Source: Wenzhouxiangella sp. AB-CW3
Lineage (GTDB): Bacteria; Pseudomonadota; Gammaproteobacteria; Xanthomonadales; Wenzhouxiangellaceae
NCBI RefSeq assembly: GCF_014725735.1
Contig: NZ_CP061368.1
Coordinates: 759,225 to 823,224 of the forward strand
Length of the DNA stretch: 64,000 nt
Direction of reading: 5' to 3'
The first letter of the stretch is position 1; the number at the start of each line of letters is the position of its first letter. Both the position numbers and the translations under genes were made by a program. Below the pieces are notes generated by a model. That model had not been told where the DNA came from and did no database searches. It worked only from the letters and a program-made list of their open reading frames with translations. Of this stretch, positions 18,114-29,789 are shown piece by piece.

Positions 18114-19537
18114 AGGTCAACGAGCCCATGCGCAGCCTGATGCACCGAGTGCGCCAGATTCATTTCGTCGGCATTGGTGGTGCCGGCATGAGCGGTATTG
18201 CCGAGGTGCTCATCAATCTCGGCTTTGCCGTCAGCGGTTCCGATCTGCAGGCGTCCGACGCAACCCGCCGGCTGGCCCGGCTGGGCGCAACCATTCACAC
18301 AGGCCATGCCGGTCAGCATCTGGGCGCGGCCGACGTGGTGGTGGTTTCCGGCGCGGTGCCTGAGGACAATCCGGAGGTGCTGGCGGCACGCGAACGCCGC
18401 TTGCCGGTCGTGGCCCGGGCCGAAATGCTGGGTGAGTTGATGCGTTTCCGGCACGGCATTGCCGTGGCCGGCACGCATGGCAAAACCACGACCACTTCAC
18501 TGGTGGCCAGCCTGCTGGCCGAAGGCGGCCTGGATCCGACCTTTATTGTCGGTGGCCTGGTCAATGCATTCGGATCCAGCGCACGCCTGGGGCAGGGCCG
18601 TTACCTGGTCGCCGAAGCCGATGAGTCCGATGGCTCTTTCCTCAAGCTGCAGCCGGTCATTTCGGTGGTGACCAACATCGACCGCGATCATCTCGATGCC
18701 TATCAGGGCAGTTTCGATCAGTTGCAGCGCGCCTTTCTGGAGTTTCTCCATCACCTGCCGTTCTTTGGCGTGGCCGTGTTGTGCACGGACGACGCCCACG
18801 TCGCCGAGCTGGTGCCGGAAGTCGGGCGGACCGTGGTGACCTACGGCCTCGACGAGGAAGCCGACGTGCATGCCAGCGACCTGCGCCAGGAAGGCCGTCG
18901 CATGTCCTTTGATCTTTGGCTGCCCGGCGCCGGGGCCGCCTTGCCCGTCGGCCTGTCGCAACCGGGCCGGCACAATGTGCTCAATGCCATCGGCGCGGCC
19001 GCAGTGGCCTGGGAGCTGGGCCTGGACCCGCAGTCGATCGCGCGCGGCCTCGACGGTTTTGGCGGCATCGGTCGTCGGTTCGCCGAAATCGGAACGCTCG
19101 ATATTCAGGGCAAGCAGGTGCAGGCCTTCGAGGACTACGGTCACCACCCGACCGAACTCGATGCCGTCATTCGTGCTGCCCGCAGCGGCTGGCCGCAACG
19201 CCGGCTGGTGCTGTTTTTCCAGCCCCACCGCTACACCCGCACACGCGATCAGTTCGAAGAGTTCGCGCGCGTGCTGGCCGAGGTCGATGTGCTGGTGCTC
19301 GGCGATATCTATCCGGCCGGAGAACAGCCCCTGGCCGGTATTGATGCCGACAGTCTCGCCCGCGCCGTGAAGCGGCGCGGAGAGTTGCCATTGGAACGAA
19401 TCGGCGGTGTTGCCGAAGCACCCGATGCCCTGGCCGAGGTGCTGGAAGATGGCGACCTGCTGCTGGTCATGGGCGCCGGCGATGTCGGCCGGCTGGGCGC
19501 GTTGTTGCGTGAGCGTTACACAAGGGAGGCCTCATGA
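18110..19537 (+). CDS. murC: UDP-N-acetylmuramate:L-alanine ligase
   Basis: First Mur ligase, attaching L-Ala to UDP-MurNAc. The 475-aa protein shows the N-terminal HFVGIGGAGMSGIAEVL dinucleotide fold, ATP loop GTHGKTTTTSL, the EADESDGSFL motif and DYGHHPTE near residue 345. murB, which in some relatives sits next to murC, is not in this window. Overlaps ddlB by 4 bp. Confidence 0.97.
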   Translation: MKVNEPMRSLMHRVRQIHFVGIGGAGMSGIAEVLINLGFAVSGSDLQASDATRRLARLGATIHTGHAGQHLGAADVVVVSGAVPEDNPEVLAARERRLPVVARAEMLGELMRFRHGIAVAGTHGKTTTTSLVASLLAEGGLDPTFIVGGLVNAFGSSARLGQGRYLVAEADESDGSFLKLQPVISVVTNIDRDHLDAYQGSFDQLQRAFLEFLHHLPFFGVAVLCTDDAHVAELVPEVGRTVVTYGLDEEADVHASDLRQEGRRMSFDLWLPGAGAALPVGLSQPGRHNVLNAIGAAAVAWELGLDPQSIARGLDGFGGIGRRFAEIGTLDIQGKQVQAFEDYGHHPTELDAVIRAARSGWPQRRLVLFFQPHRYTRTRDQFEEFARVLAEVDVLVLGDIYPAGEQPLAGIDADSLARAVKRRGELPLERIGGVAEAPDALAEVLEDGDLLLVMGAGDVGRLGALLRERYTREAS

Positions 19538-20463
19538 GCGGCGATCGCGATCCCCGGAAGTTCGGGCACGTGGCCCTGGTCATCGGCGGCGACAGCGCCG
19601 AGCGCGAAGTTTCCCTGCGTGGGGGGCGTGCCGTGACCGCCGCGCTGGAGCGCCTGGGTATCCAGTTCAGCGTGGTCGACGGAGCCCGTCGCCTGCTGGA
19701 GCAGGTGGCTGCCGGCCACTATGACCGGGTATTCAATCTGCTGCACGGACGGGATGGCGAAGATGGCGCCCTGCAGGGCGCGCTGCGCATCTACGGCGTA
19801 CCGGTGACCGGCTCGGGCGTGCTCGCCTCGGCCCTGACCATGGACAAGCTGCAAAGCAAGCGGGTCTGGAAAGCCTGTGGCCTGCCGACCCCGCCCTGGC
19901 AGGAAGCCCGTTCGGCTGACGAGGCCAGTGCCATAGCCGCGGCACTGCCACCCCCCTGGTTTGTCAAGCCGGCGCGCGAGGGCTCGAGCATCGGCATGAG
20001 TCGGGTCGATACAGTCGACGCGCTGGGCCCGGCCATAGAGCAGGCACTGTCGTTCGACGATCTCGTGCTGGTCGAACAGTTGATCCAGGGCGCCGAGTAC
20101 ACCGCGGCGATTCTTGATGCCACGGTGCTGCCCCTGATCGAGCTTGAGACCCCGCGCGAGTTCTACGACTACGAGGCCAAATACGAGTCTGGCGACACCC
20201 GCTATCGCTGTCCCAGCGGCTTGCCGTCGACTACCGAAACCGAGCTGGCCAAACTGTGCCTGCAGGCATTCGAGGTGCTGGGAACGACCGGCTGGGGCCG
20301 GGTCGATCTGATGGTCGACCGCAGCGGCCAGCCGTGGCTGCTGGAAGTCAATACCACACCGGGCATGACCGACCACTCGCTGATGCCAATGGCCGCGCAG
20401 GCGGCAGGCATCGGTTTCGACGAGCTGGTCTGGCGCATTCTCGACACGAGCAGGAGCCGCTGA
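19534..20463 (+). CDS. ddlB: D-alanine:D-alanine ligase
   Basis: ATP-grasp enzyme that makes the D-Ala-D-Ala used by MurF. The 309-aa length and motifs fit DdlB: VALVIGGDSAEREVSL at the N-terminus, LHGRDGEDGALQG, VKPAREGSSIGMSRV in the ATP lid, and DLMVDRSGQPWLLEVNTTPGMT carrying the metal-binding residues. Its stop codon overlaps the ftsQ ATG by 1 bp. Confidence 0.96.
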   Translation: MSGDRDPRKFGHVALVIGGDSAEREVSLRGGRAVTAALERLGIQFSVVDGARRLLEQVAAGHYDRVFNLLHGRDGEDGALQGALRIYGVPVTGSGVLASALTMDKLQSKRVWKACGLPTPPWQEARSADEASAIAAALPPPWFVKPAREGSSIGMSRVDTVDALGPAIEQALSFDDLVLVEQLIQGAEYTAAILDATVLPLIELETPREFYDYEAKYESGDTRYRCPSGLPSTTETELAKLCLQAFEVLGTTGWGRVDLMVDRSGQPWLLEVNTTPGMTDHSLMPMAAQAAGIGFDELVWRILDTSRSR

Positions 20464-21179
20464 TGCGACCGACCTGGATAGCCACCGCGGTACTGGCCGG
20501 CCTGATTGCCCTGCTTGCCTTGTGGCTGCGCGCCGGCGTGGTGGGCGGTCAGCAGTGGTCGATTGACTGGCTGGATGTGGAAGGGGACCTGAGCCGCACC
20601 AGCAGCGACCAGGTCCGCGCAGCGGTGATCGGGGAGGCCGGCAAGGGATTTTTCGCCGCCGACCTGCAACAGGTGCGGGCTGCGGTCGAGGCACTGCCCT
20701 GGGTGGCGCAGGCCGAGGTCTCGCGGCAATGGCCGGACGCGCTCAGCATCCGGGTCGTCGAGCACCGGCCCCTGGCGCGCTGGAACGACAGCGGGCTGTT
20801 CAGTGATCGTGGCGAGGTCTTCCGGGTCGATGGCAGCGACGGCATGCAGGGGCTGGCTCGGCTGCATGGCCCGGAAAACCGGCGCCGGGAAGTGCTCGAC
20901 ACCTGGCTCGAGATGCGTCGTGCGCTGGCCGACATCGGCCAGGACATCGAACGGCTGGCCGTCGATGAACGCGGTGCCTGGCAAGCAGAACTCGGCAACG
21001 GCGTGACACTGGTATTGGGTCGAGAGTCCATGCACGAGCGGCTGGAACGTTATATCGGAGTTCATCCCGCGCTCAGCGGCAGGGAGCGGCGCGCGCGCGT
21101 GGTCGACTTGCGCTACACCAACGGCCTGGCAGTGCGCTGGGCTGGCGAATCAACTGGAGAACAGGCAGATCATGGCTAA
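20463..21179 (+). CDS. ftsQ: Cell division protein FtsQ
   Basis: Bitopic divisome scaffold that binds FtsB/FtsL. The ATG at 20463 overlaps the ddlB stop and gives 238 aa: one N-terminal membrane segment (WIATAVLAGLIALLALWL), a POTRA-like domain (residues ~35-105, with ALPWVAQAEVSRQWPDALSI) and the FtsQ/DivIB domain with the VDLRYTNGLAVRW end. The frame is open upstream only as a shadow of ddlB. Overlaps ftsA by 8 bp. Confidence 0.94.
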   Translation: MRPTWIATAVLAGLIALLALWLRAGVVGGQQWSIDWLDVEGDLSRTSSDQVRAAVIGEAGKGFFAADLQQVRAAVEALPWVAQAEVSRQWPDALSIRVVEHRPLARWNDSGLFSDRGEVFRVDGSDGMQGLARLHGPENRRREVLDTWLEMRRALADIGQDIERLAVDERGAWQAELGNGVTLVLGRESMHERLERYIGVHPALSGRERRARVVDLRYTNGLAVRWAGESTGEQADHG

Positions 21180-22401
21180 GCGGCCGGAAAAATCACTGGT
21201 GGTCGGGCTGGATATCGGCACGAGCAAGATCGTGGCCATCGTCGGCGAGGTGCAGCCCGACGGCCAGGTCGAGGTGATCGGACTGGGCACGCACCCGTCG
21301 CGCGGGCTCAAGCGCGGCGTGGTGGTGGATATCGAGTCAACCGAGCAGTCCATTCAGCGGGCCGTCGAGGAGGCCGAGCTGATGGCCGACTGCGAAATCC
21401 ACTCGGTGTTTGCCGGCATTGCCGGCAACCATATCAGTTCGCTGAACTCGCACGGCGCCGTGGCGATTCGCGACAAGGAGGTCACCGACGGTGATGTCGA
21501 GCGCGTGCTCGAATCGGCCCGTGCGGTCGCCATACCGGCCGACCAGCGCATCCTGCACGTGCTGCCCCAGGAATATGTTATCGATTCCACCGACGGCATT
21601 CGCCAGCCAGTGGGTATGTCGGGCGTTCGCCTGGAGGCCCGAGTCCACCTGGTCACCGCCGCGGTCAGCGCGGTGCAGAACGTGACTAAGTGCGTGGCGC
21701 GCTGCGGCCTGCAGGTCGATGACCTGATCCTGCAGCAGCTCGCCTCCAGCTACGCCGTTTTGAGCGACGACGAAAAGGACCTGGGCATCGGGCTGGTCGA
21801 TATCGGCGCCGGCACCACGGACATTGCCGTGTTTACCGAGGGCGCGATTCGCTACACCGCCTGCATCCCGATTGCCGGCGACCTGGTCACCAACGATATT
21901 GCCGTGGCACTGCGCACACCGACGGTGCATGCCGAGGAAATCAAGATCAAGTATGCCTGCGCGCTAGAGCAGCTGGCCAGCTCCGACGAGACCATCCAGG
22001 TGCCCAGCGTGGGTGATCGCCCGCCCCGGCGGCTGGAGCGCCAGACTCTGGCCCAGGTGGTCGAGGCGCGTTATCGAGAACTGTTCAACCATGTCCACAA
22101 GCAACTGCGCCAGTCCGGTTTCGAATCGATGATTCCGGCCGGCCTTGTGCTGACCGGGGGCGGCTCGAAGATGGAGGGCGTAGTCGAGTTGGCCGAGGAA
22201 ATCCTGCACATGCCGGTGCGCCTTGGCGCTCCACAGCATGTCACCGGCTTGAGCGAAGTTGTCAACAACCAGATTCACGCCACCGGAGTCGGGCTGCTGA
22301 TTTACGGCAGCCGCATGGACACACCGCGCCATGGTGGCTTCGGACGCGGTGGAGAAAGTCTCTGGAACCGAATCAGAAACTGGTTCCAGGGGGAGTTTTG
22401 A
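21172..22401 (+). CDS. ftsA: Cell division protein FtsA (actin-like)
   Basis: ATP-binding actin homologue that tethers FtsZ to the membrane and recruits the late divisome. The 409-aa protein shows phosphate-1 VVGLDIGTSKIVAIVGE, phosphate-2 GLVDIGAGTTDIAVF and the adenosine-side LTGGGSKMEG, plus a C-terminal amphipathic end (WNRIRNWFQGEF) fitting the membrane-targeting helix. Last gene of the overlapping chain; 118 bp separate it from ftsZ. Confidence 0.97.
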   Translation: MAKRPEKSLVVGLDIGTSKIVAIVGEVQPDGQVEVIGLGTHPSRGLKRGVVVDIESTEQSIQRAVEEAELMADCEIHSVFAGIAGNHISSLNSHGAVAIRDKEVTDGDVERVLESARAVAIPADQRILHVLPQEYVIDSTDGIRQPVGMSGVRLEARVHLVTAAVSAVQNVTKCVARCGLQVDDLILQQLASSYAVLSDDEKDLGIGLVDIGAGTTDIAVFTEGAIRYTACIPIAGDLVTNDIAVALRTPTVHAEEIKIKYACALEQLASSDETIQVPSVGDRPPRRLERQTLAQVVEARYRELFNHVHKQLRQSGFESMIPAGLVLTGGGSKMEGVVELAEEILHMPVRLGAPQHVTGLSEVVNNQIHATGVGLLIYGSRMDTPRHGGFGRGGESLWNRIRNWFQGEF

Positions 22402-22519
22402 GGTCGATGTACCTCGACAAGGCAGGGGCCGGCGCAAAGCGTCCGCAAGAAGGCGCGCGCCGTGTTCCCGATTTTTCAAACGAGTTGATCGTTATGGCGA
22501 GTGAAAAGGAGAGACTGAC

Positions 22520-23674
22520 ATGCCTTTTGAAGTAATTGAAAACTACACACCCGGTGCAACCATCAAGGTTGTGGGTATCGGCGGAGGCGGCGGCAATGCC
22601 GTCAACCAGATGGTCGAGTCGGCCATCGAGGGCGTGGACTTCATCTGCGTCAACACTGATTCACAGGCGCTGCGGAATTTTTCCGGAAAGACCACGCTGC
22701 AGATCGGATCGAGCGTGACCAAGGGCCTTGGAGCAGGCGCCAATCCGGAGGTCGGCCGTCAGGCCGCGCTGGAAGACCGCGACCGCATTGGCGAAATGCT
22801 CGATGGCTGCGACATGGTGTTCCTGACCGCCGGCATGGGCGGCGGCACCGGAACCGGTGCCATTCCCGTGGTCGCCCAGACCGCCAAGGAAATGGGCATA
22901 CTGACGGTGGCCGTGGTCACCCGGCCCTTCCCGTTCGAGGGGCAGCGCCGCATGGCGGTGGCCCAGCAGGGTCTGGACGAACTGGCCCATCACGTCGATT
23001 CGCTCATTACCATCCCCAACGCCAAGCTGCTGAGCGTGCTGGGTTCGGAAGTGACCCTGCTTGATGCCTTCAAATCTGCCAACCAGGTACTGTCGGGCGC
23101 GGTGCAGGGTATTGCCGAACTGATCACCCGTCCGGGCCTGATCAATGTCGACTTCGCCGACGTACGCACGGTCATGAGCGAAATGGGCATGGCCATGATG
23201 GGCGCCGGCTCGGCCCGCGGCGAGGATCGTGCCTTGATGGCGGCGCAGGCGGCCATCGGCTCGCCGCTGCTCGAGGATGTCGATCTCAATGGTGCCTGCG
23301 GCATTCTGGTCAACGTCACTGCCGGCATGAACCTGAGCATGAAGGAGTTCGAGGAGGTCGGAACCACGGTTGCCGACCTGGCCAGTGACGATGCCACGGT
23401 GGTCATGGGTACCGTGATCGATCCCGACATGACCGACGATCTGCGCGTCACGGTGGTGGCCACCGGTCTGGGCGAGAAGCGCCCCAAGCGCGAGGAGAAA
23501 CCCGTCAAGCTGGTGCGTACCGGGACCGATAACGAGCCCTTCACGGCCACCGGAGACGAGTCCGACAGCGGCAAGGAAGTCGAGGATCGCGGCGACAACC
23601 GCAAGCTCTTTGGTGAGCAGAAGGAACTCGACTACCTGGATATCCCGGCCTTTCTCAGGAATCAGGCCGACTGA
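22520..23674 (+). CDS. ftsZ: Cell division GTPase FtsZ
   Basis: Tubulin-like GTPase that forms the Z ring. The 384-aa protein has VVGIGGGGGNAVNQMV, the tubulin signature GGGTGTGA (in AGMGGGTGTGAIPVVAQ), NVDFADV, and a variable acidic linker ending in DYLDIPAFLRNQAD, the conserved C-terminal peptide that binds FtsA and ZipA. It has a strong ribosome-binding site (AAAAGGAGAG) 7 nt before the ATG, in keeping with its high expression. The 118-bp gap after ftsA may hold its own promoter. Confidence 0.98.
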   Translation: MPFEVIENYTPGATIKVVGIGGGGGNAVNQMVESAIEGVDFICVNTDSQALRNFSGKTTLQIGSSVTKGLGAGANPEVGRQAALEDRDRIGEMLDGCDMVFLTAGMGGGTGTGAIPVVAQTAKEMGILTVAVVTRPFPFEGQRRMAVAQQGLDELAHHVDSLITIPNAKLLSVLGSEVTLLDAFKSANQVLSGAVQGIAELITRPGLINVDFADVRTVMSEMGMAMMGAGSARGEDRALMAAQAAIGSPLLEDVDLNGACGILVNVTAGMNLSMKEFEEVGTTVADLASDDATVVMGTVIDPDMTDDLRVTVVATGLGEKRPKREEKPVKLVRTGTDNEPFTATGDESDSGKEVEDRGDNRKLFGEQKELDYLDIPAFLRNQAD

Positions 23675-23714
23675 TCCGGGCCGGACGGGCAGGTCGGATG
23701 ACAGGTCGGAACAT

Positions 23715-23758
23715 CGGCCGGCAACGCCTCGTACTCGCCATCGGGGCGTTGTCGGCCG
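23715..23758. other. Long stem-loop between ftsZ and lpxC
   Basis: CGGCCGGCAACGCC (23715-23728) pairs with GGCGTTGTCGGCCG (23745-23758): 14 bp with one G-U pair and a 16-nt loop. There is no T-run, so it is not a standard intrinsic terminator. It may protect the ftsZ mRNA 3' end or attenuate readthrough into lpxC. Confidence 0.6.
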
Positions 23759-23849
23759 GTGGGTGACGCTGGTATGACAATAGATGTTGCATCGTTGCAA
23801 CAGGTGTGGTCAAAAACACGAAAAAGTGCTTTTTTGCCACGGTTTGCTG

Positions 23850-23858
23850 TGCTAGACT
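23850..23858 (+). promoter_or_regulatory. Candidate extended -10 promoter for lpxC
   Basis: TGC-TAGACT is an extended -10 element 31 nt before the lpxC GTG. No convincing -35 is present at 17 bp, which is acceptable for extended -10 promoters. The same TAGACT hexamer precedes two other genes in the window. Confidence 0.4.
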
Positions 23859-23888
23859 GCGCAGCATCTACCAGCAATTGACCAGAAA

Positions 23889-24803
23889 GTGATCAAACAA
23901 CGAACGCTGAAGAACGTCATACGAGCCACCGGCGTGGGCATGCATACCGGGGAGAAGGTGCTCATGACCCTGCGCCCGGCGCCGGCCAACACCGGTATCG
24001 TCTTCCGCCGTGTCGATCTCGATCCGGTGGCCAGTCTCAAGGCCGACCCCTACAGTGTCGGCGACACCGCCCTGTCGACCACCATGGTCAATGCCGATGG
24101 CGTGCGCGTGGCCACCATCGAGCACCTGATGTCGGCGCTGGCCGGGCTGGGCATCGACAATCTTTACGTCGATCTCAGCGCCTCCGAGGTGCCGATCATG
24201 GATGGCAGCGCCGGCCCGTTCGCCTTTCTGATCCAGTCGGCCGGCATTGCCGAGCAGAACGCGCCCAAGCGTTTCATCCGGATTCTCAAGCCGGTGGAAG
24301 TGCATGACGGCGATCGCTGGGTTCGTTTCGATCCGCATGAGGGGTTCCGGGTTCGCTTTGCCATAGAGTTCGATCATCCGGTCATCCGGTCCCATTCCTG
24401 CAAGGCTGATCTGGACTTCTCCACCACCTCTTATCTCAAGGAAGTGGCGCGGGCGCGGACCTTCGGCTTCATGCGCGACATCGAGTACCTGCGCCAGCGC
24501 AACCTGGTGCTCGGCGGCAGTCTCGACAACGCGGTGGTGCTCGATGACTACCGGGTGCTCAACGAGCATGGGCTTCGCTACGATGACGAGTTCGTCAAGC
24601 ACAAGGTGCTCGACGCCATCGGCGATCTCTACCTGCTCGGCCGCAACCCCATCGGTACCTTCATCGGCCACAAGTCGGGCCATGAACTCAATAACCAGCT
24701 CGTGCGCACCCTGCTGGCCGATCAGACGGCCTGGGAAGAAGTGACCTTCGAGCAGGATGAGCCGGCCCCGATTTCCTATGTTCAGCCAGCCCAGGCAGTC
24801 TGA
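23889..24803 (+). CDS. lpxC: UDP-3-O-acyl-N-acetylglucosamine deacetylase
   Basis: Zinc deacetylase, first committed step of lipid A synthesis. The 304-aa product opens [21 protein letters not shown] from a GTG codon. Zinc ligands are visible as EHLMSA (residue ~78) and [10 protein letters not shown] (H and D near 238/242), and the catalytic histidine lies in [11 protein letters not shown]. Its place after ftsZ is the usual gammaproteobacterial order. In E. coli levels are set by FtsH proteolysis of the C-terminal tail; the tail here (SYVQPAQAV) is similar in style. Confidence 0.97.
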   Translation: MIKQRTLKNVIRATGVGMHTGEKVLMTLRPAPANTGIVFRRVDLDPVASLKADPYSVGDTALSTTMVNADGVRVATIEHLMSALAGLGIDNLYVDLSASEVPIMDGSAGPFAFLIQSAGIAEQNAPKRFIRILKPVEVHDGDRWVRFDPHEGFRVRFAIEFDHPVIRSHSCKADLDFSTTSYLKEVARARTFGFMRDIEYLRQRNLVLGGSLDNAVVLDDYRVLNEHGLRYDDEFVKHKVLDAIGDLYLLGRNPIGTFIGHKSGHELNNQLVRTLLADQTAWEEVTFEQDEPAPISYVQPAQAV

Positions 24804-24847
24804 ACACCTCCAATAACAAGATCACTTCATCAGTGACCCTTGCTTGA

Positions 24848-24876
24848 ACCCCGGCCTCCGTGTCGGGGTCTTTTTT
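24848..24876 (+). terminator. Intrinsic terminator of lpxC
   Basis: ACCCCGGC (24848-24855) pairs with GTCGGGGT (24862-24869) through eight pairs including one G-T, followed by CTTTTTT. It lies between convergent lpxC and the DUF721 gene. Confidence 0.85.
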
Positions 24877-24890
24877 GGAACAGCAACGGC

Positions 24891-25247
24891 TCAACGGGCC
24901 ATGGACTCGACCACAATCACGCGAGTTTGCTCCAGTGGCTCCGGGAGTTGCCGATTGACGGTCTCGAGCACGGAGTCGGCGAGCAGGCGGGCCCGGCTTG
25001 CCCAGGCGGGACTGCCCGCAGCCAGCACCAGGCAACGTCCTTCGATGCAGGCCACGCGAATGTGGCCGCGCGCCGGTTCCGGAAGGGTCGGCTGGACAAG
25101 GCGGTCGAGGCGGTCGAACAGCCGGCCGGCCTCGATCAGCTTCTGCAGCCGCCGGTCGGCGCTGGCGACCTGTTCCAGGTTCCTTTCGGGCTTGTCTTCC
25201 ATGCCGGCATGATAACCGCAAGCCGGCTCACGCCCCATGCCATTCAC
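24891..25247 (-). CDS. DUF721 / DciA-like protein
   Basis: A small (118-aa) basic-acidic protein whose C-terminal 90 residues (IRVACIEGRCLVLAAGSPAWASRARLLADSVLETV) match the DUF721 pattern: a beta strand, a W in SPAWA, then an alpha helix. DciA, the best-studied member, helps load the replicative helicase in bacteria lacking DnaC. A DUF721 gene between lpxC and secA on the opposite strand is common in related gammaproteobacteria. No strong ribosome-binding site marks the start; an internal ATG at 25202 is equally possible. Confidence 0.75.
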   Translation of the reverse strand: MNGMGREPACGYHAGMEDKPERNLEQVASADRRLQKLIEAGRLFDRLDRLVQPTLPEPARGHIRVACIEGRCLVLAAGSPAWASRARLLADSVLETVNRQLPEPLEQTRVIVVESMAR

Positions 25248-25336
25248 GCTACAATGCCCTGCTGTCCTTGCAGCCGTAGGGGCATGTCCCCATCTTCAAC
25301 AGTCTGCCAGCGTAAACACAACAAGACGGATTCCGT

Positions 25337-28066
<2,730 letters not shown>

Positions 28067-28082
28067 CCGCACGCGCGCGAGT

Positions 28083-29075
28083 GTGAGCCAGCAGGCACCT
28101 CCCGACAGCCGCAGTGCCGACCGGCGGCAGCCGTTGTTGCGGGTGGCCGCCGCGGTCATCCGCGATCAGCGCGGTCGCATCCTGCTTGGCCAGCGCCCGG
28201 CCGGCAAGCATCTGGCCGGAACATGGGAGTTTCCGGGGGGCAAGTGCGACCCGAACGAAACCGCCCAAGACGCTCTTGCGCGCGAGCTGCTCGAAGAACT
28301 GGGTGTTGCCTGCTCGGATATGTCGCCACTGCTTGCGCTGACCCACCACTACCCGGAACGTGCCGTGCACCTGATGCTCTACCAGGTCGGGCAGGTCACC
28401 GGCACAGCTTACGGGCGCGAGGGGCAGGCGCTGCGCTGGGTGTCAGCGGAAGAGCTTGACCAGATCGACATGCCAGCGGCCGACCGCCCCATTGCCAAGG
28501 CGCTTAACCTGTCTCCGCGCTATGCCATCACGCCGGACCCGGCCGATGCAGGCGGCCGATCTGCGCTGCTGGACTGGGTGCGCGGCGCGCTCGATGCCGG
28601 AATCGAGCTGCTGCAGCTCCGGGCCCACAGCCTGTCGTCGAGCGAACTGCTCGATCTGGGATATGCCGTGGACCGCATGGTGCGCGCTCGGGGTGGGCGC
28701 TGGCTGATCAATGCAGACCCGGAGCTGGCCAGGCAATCCGGTGCCGACGGTGTGCATCTGAGCAGCCCTCATCTGCGTGCTCTGAACAGCAGGCCGCTGC
28801 CGGATGATCGTCTTGTCATCGCTTCCTGTCACAATGATGAAGAGCTTGCCCACGCCGGGGGCATCGATGCCGACCTGGTCTGCCTTTCACCGGTCACGAC
28901 GACACCTTCGCACCCGGAAGCCGTCGGCCTGGGCTGGGATGGTTTCAAGACACTGTGCCGGCGCTCCCCGCTTCCGGTGTTTGCCCTGGGTGGCATCGGC
29001 CCGGCCGATCTGGCGACCGCCCGGGTGTGCGGCGCATTCGGTGTGGCGGGTATTTCAGCATTCGGTCCGCGATGA
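28083..29075 (+). CDS. Nudix hydrolase (MutT-like) fused to a ThiE-like domain
   Basis: A 330-aa two-domain protein. Residues ~20-150 form a Nudix hydrolase with the complete box GX5EX7REUXEEXGU (GKCDPNE ... RELLEELGV), like MutT (8-oxo-dGTP cleanup). Residues ~155-325 resemble a thiamine phosphate synthase barrel (RSALLDWVRGALDAGIELLQLR, INADPELA, GADGVHL, VFALGGIGPADL). This MutT-ThiE fusion is known in many gammaproteobacteria, often downstream of secA; the function of the ThiE-like half is unproven. The start is a GTG 16 bp after secA. It overlaps the next gene by 4 bp. Confidence 0.85.
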   Translation: MSQQAPPDSRSADRRQPLLRVAAAVIRDQRGRILLGQRPAGKHLAGTWEFPGGKCDPNETAQDALARELLEELGVACSDMSPLLALTHHYPERAVHLMLYQVGQVTGTAYGREGQALRWVSAEELDQIDMPAADRPIAKALNLSPRYAITPDPADAGGRSALLDWVRGALDAGIELLQLRAHSLSSSELLDLGYAVDRMVRARGGRWLINADPELARQSGADGVHLSSPHLRALNSRPLPDDRLVIASCHNDEELAHAGGIDADLVCLSPVTTTPSHPEAVGLGWDGFKTLCRRSPLPVFALGGIGPADLATARVCGAFGVAGISAFGPR

Positions 29076-29788
29076 TGACGCCGACACCGGTTCGCATGCC
29101 GTTGCCGCGGCAGTCGCCGCCGCCCCCTTCCACGGTCGATCTCTGGCTGGTGCCGCTGGCCGACCTGCCGCTGGAGCCTTTGCCACCGGAGTCCGATCCC
29201 AGCGCGCATGTGCGTGCCCTGCGCTTCCGGCAGCAGTTCATGTTGCGGCTGCTGCTGGGAAGCTACCTGGACTGCCCGGGGCGCGATGTGGAGGTGGTGC
29301 GAAGCGGGCGCGGCAAGCCGGCCCTGGGGGCGCGCCATGCCGGCAGTGCATTGCATTTCAACCTGTCTCACAGCAGGCAGTGGCTGGCGGTAGCACTGGC
29401 CGTCGGTGTCGATGTCGGGGTGGATATCGAGTATGAACGCAGCATGCCAAGAGCCCAAAGCGTGGCCCGGCGCTACTTTCCGGCCGCGGAAGCCGAAGCC
29501 CTGGCCGCATGGGACGAGCCTTTCAGGTCACGCAGCTTCCTGCAGTACTGGACCGCACGCGAGGCGCTGGTCAAGGCCCGCGGCTGCGGCCTGGCCGGTG
29601 TCATGGACCAGATCCAGCTTGCGGGCAGTCCACCCCGGGTCTGTGCCGTCCCCGATCAATGGCCTGACGCCGGCCGCTGGAGCCTGATCATGCCCCTGGT
29701 CTGCGGCGGCCTGATTGCCCACGTGGCGGTTGCCGGTGAGGGATTCGAGGTCAGGACGCGGCGCGTTGAAATGCCGAAGGCCCCCTGA
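29072..29788 (+). CDS. 4'-phosphopantetheinyl transferase (Sfp type)
   Basis: Transfers phosphopantetheine from CoA to a carrier-protein serine. The 238-aa size and motifs VGVDIEYE (magnesium-binding aspartate/glutamate) and YWTAREALVKARG fit Sfp-type enzymes, which activate secondary-metabolite or fatty-acid carrier proteins. The ATG at 29072 overlaps the stop of the Nudix-ThiE gene; the frame is open further upstream only as a shadow. No polyketide or peptide synthase genes are in the window, so the partner is unknown. Confidence 0.85.
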   Translation: MMTPTPVRMPLPRQSPPPPSTVDLWLVPLADLPLEPLPPESDPSAHVRALRFRQQFMLRLLLGSYLDCPGRDVEVVRSGRGKPALGARHAGSALHFNLSHSRQWLAVALAVGVDVGVDIEYERSMPRAQSVARRYFPAAEAEALAAWDEPFRSRSFLQYWTAREALVKARGCGLAGVMDQIQLAGSPPRVCAVPDQWPDAGRWSLIMPLVCGGLIAHVAVAGEGFEVRTRRVEMPKAP

Positions 29789-29789
29789 C

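Noticed and set aside
19534-21179. Missing murB in the dcw cluster as an anomaly
   Set aside because: Many gammaproteobacteria, including E. coli, keep murB elsewhere, so its absence here is not unusual.
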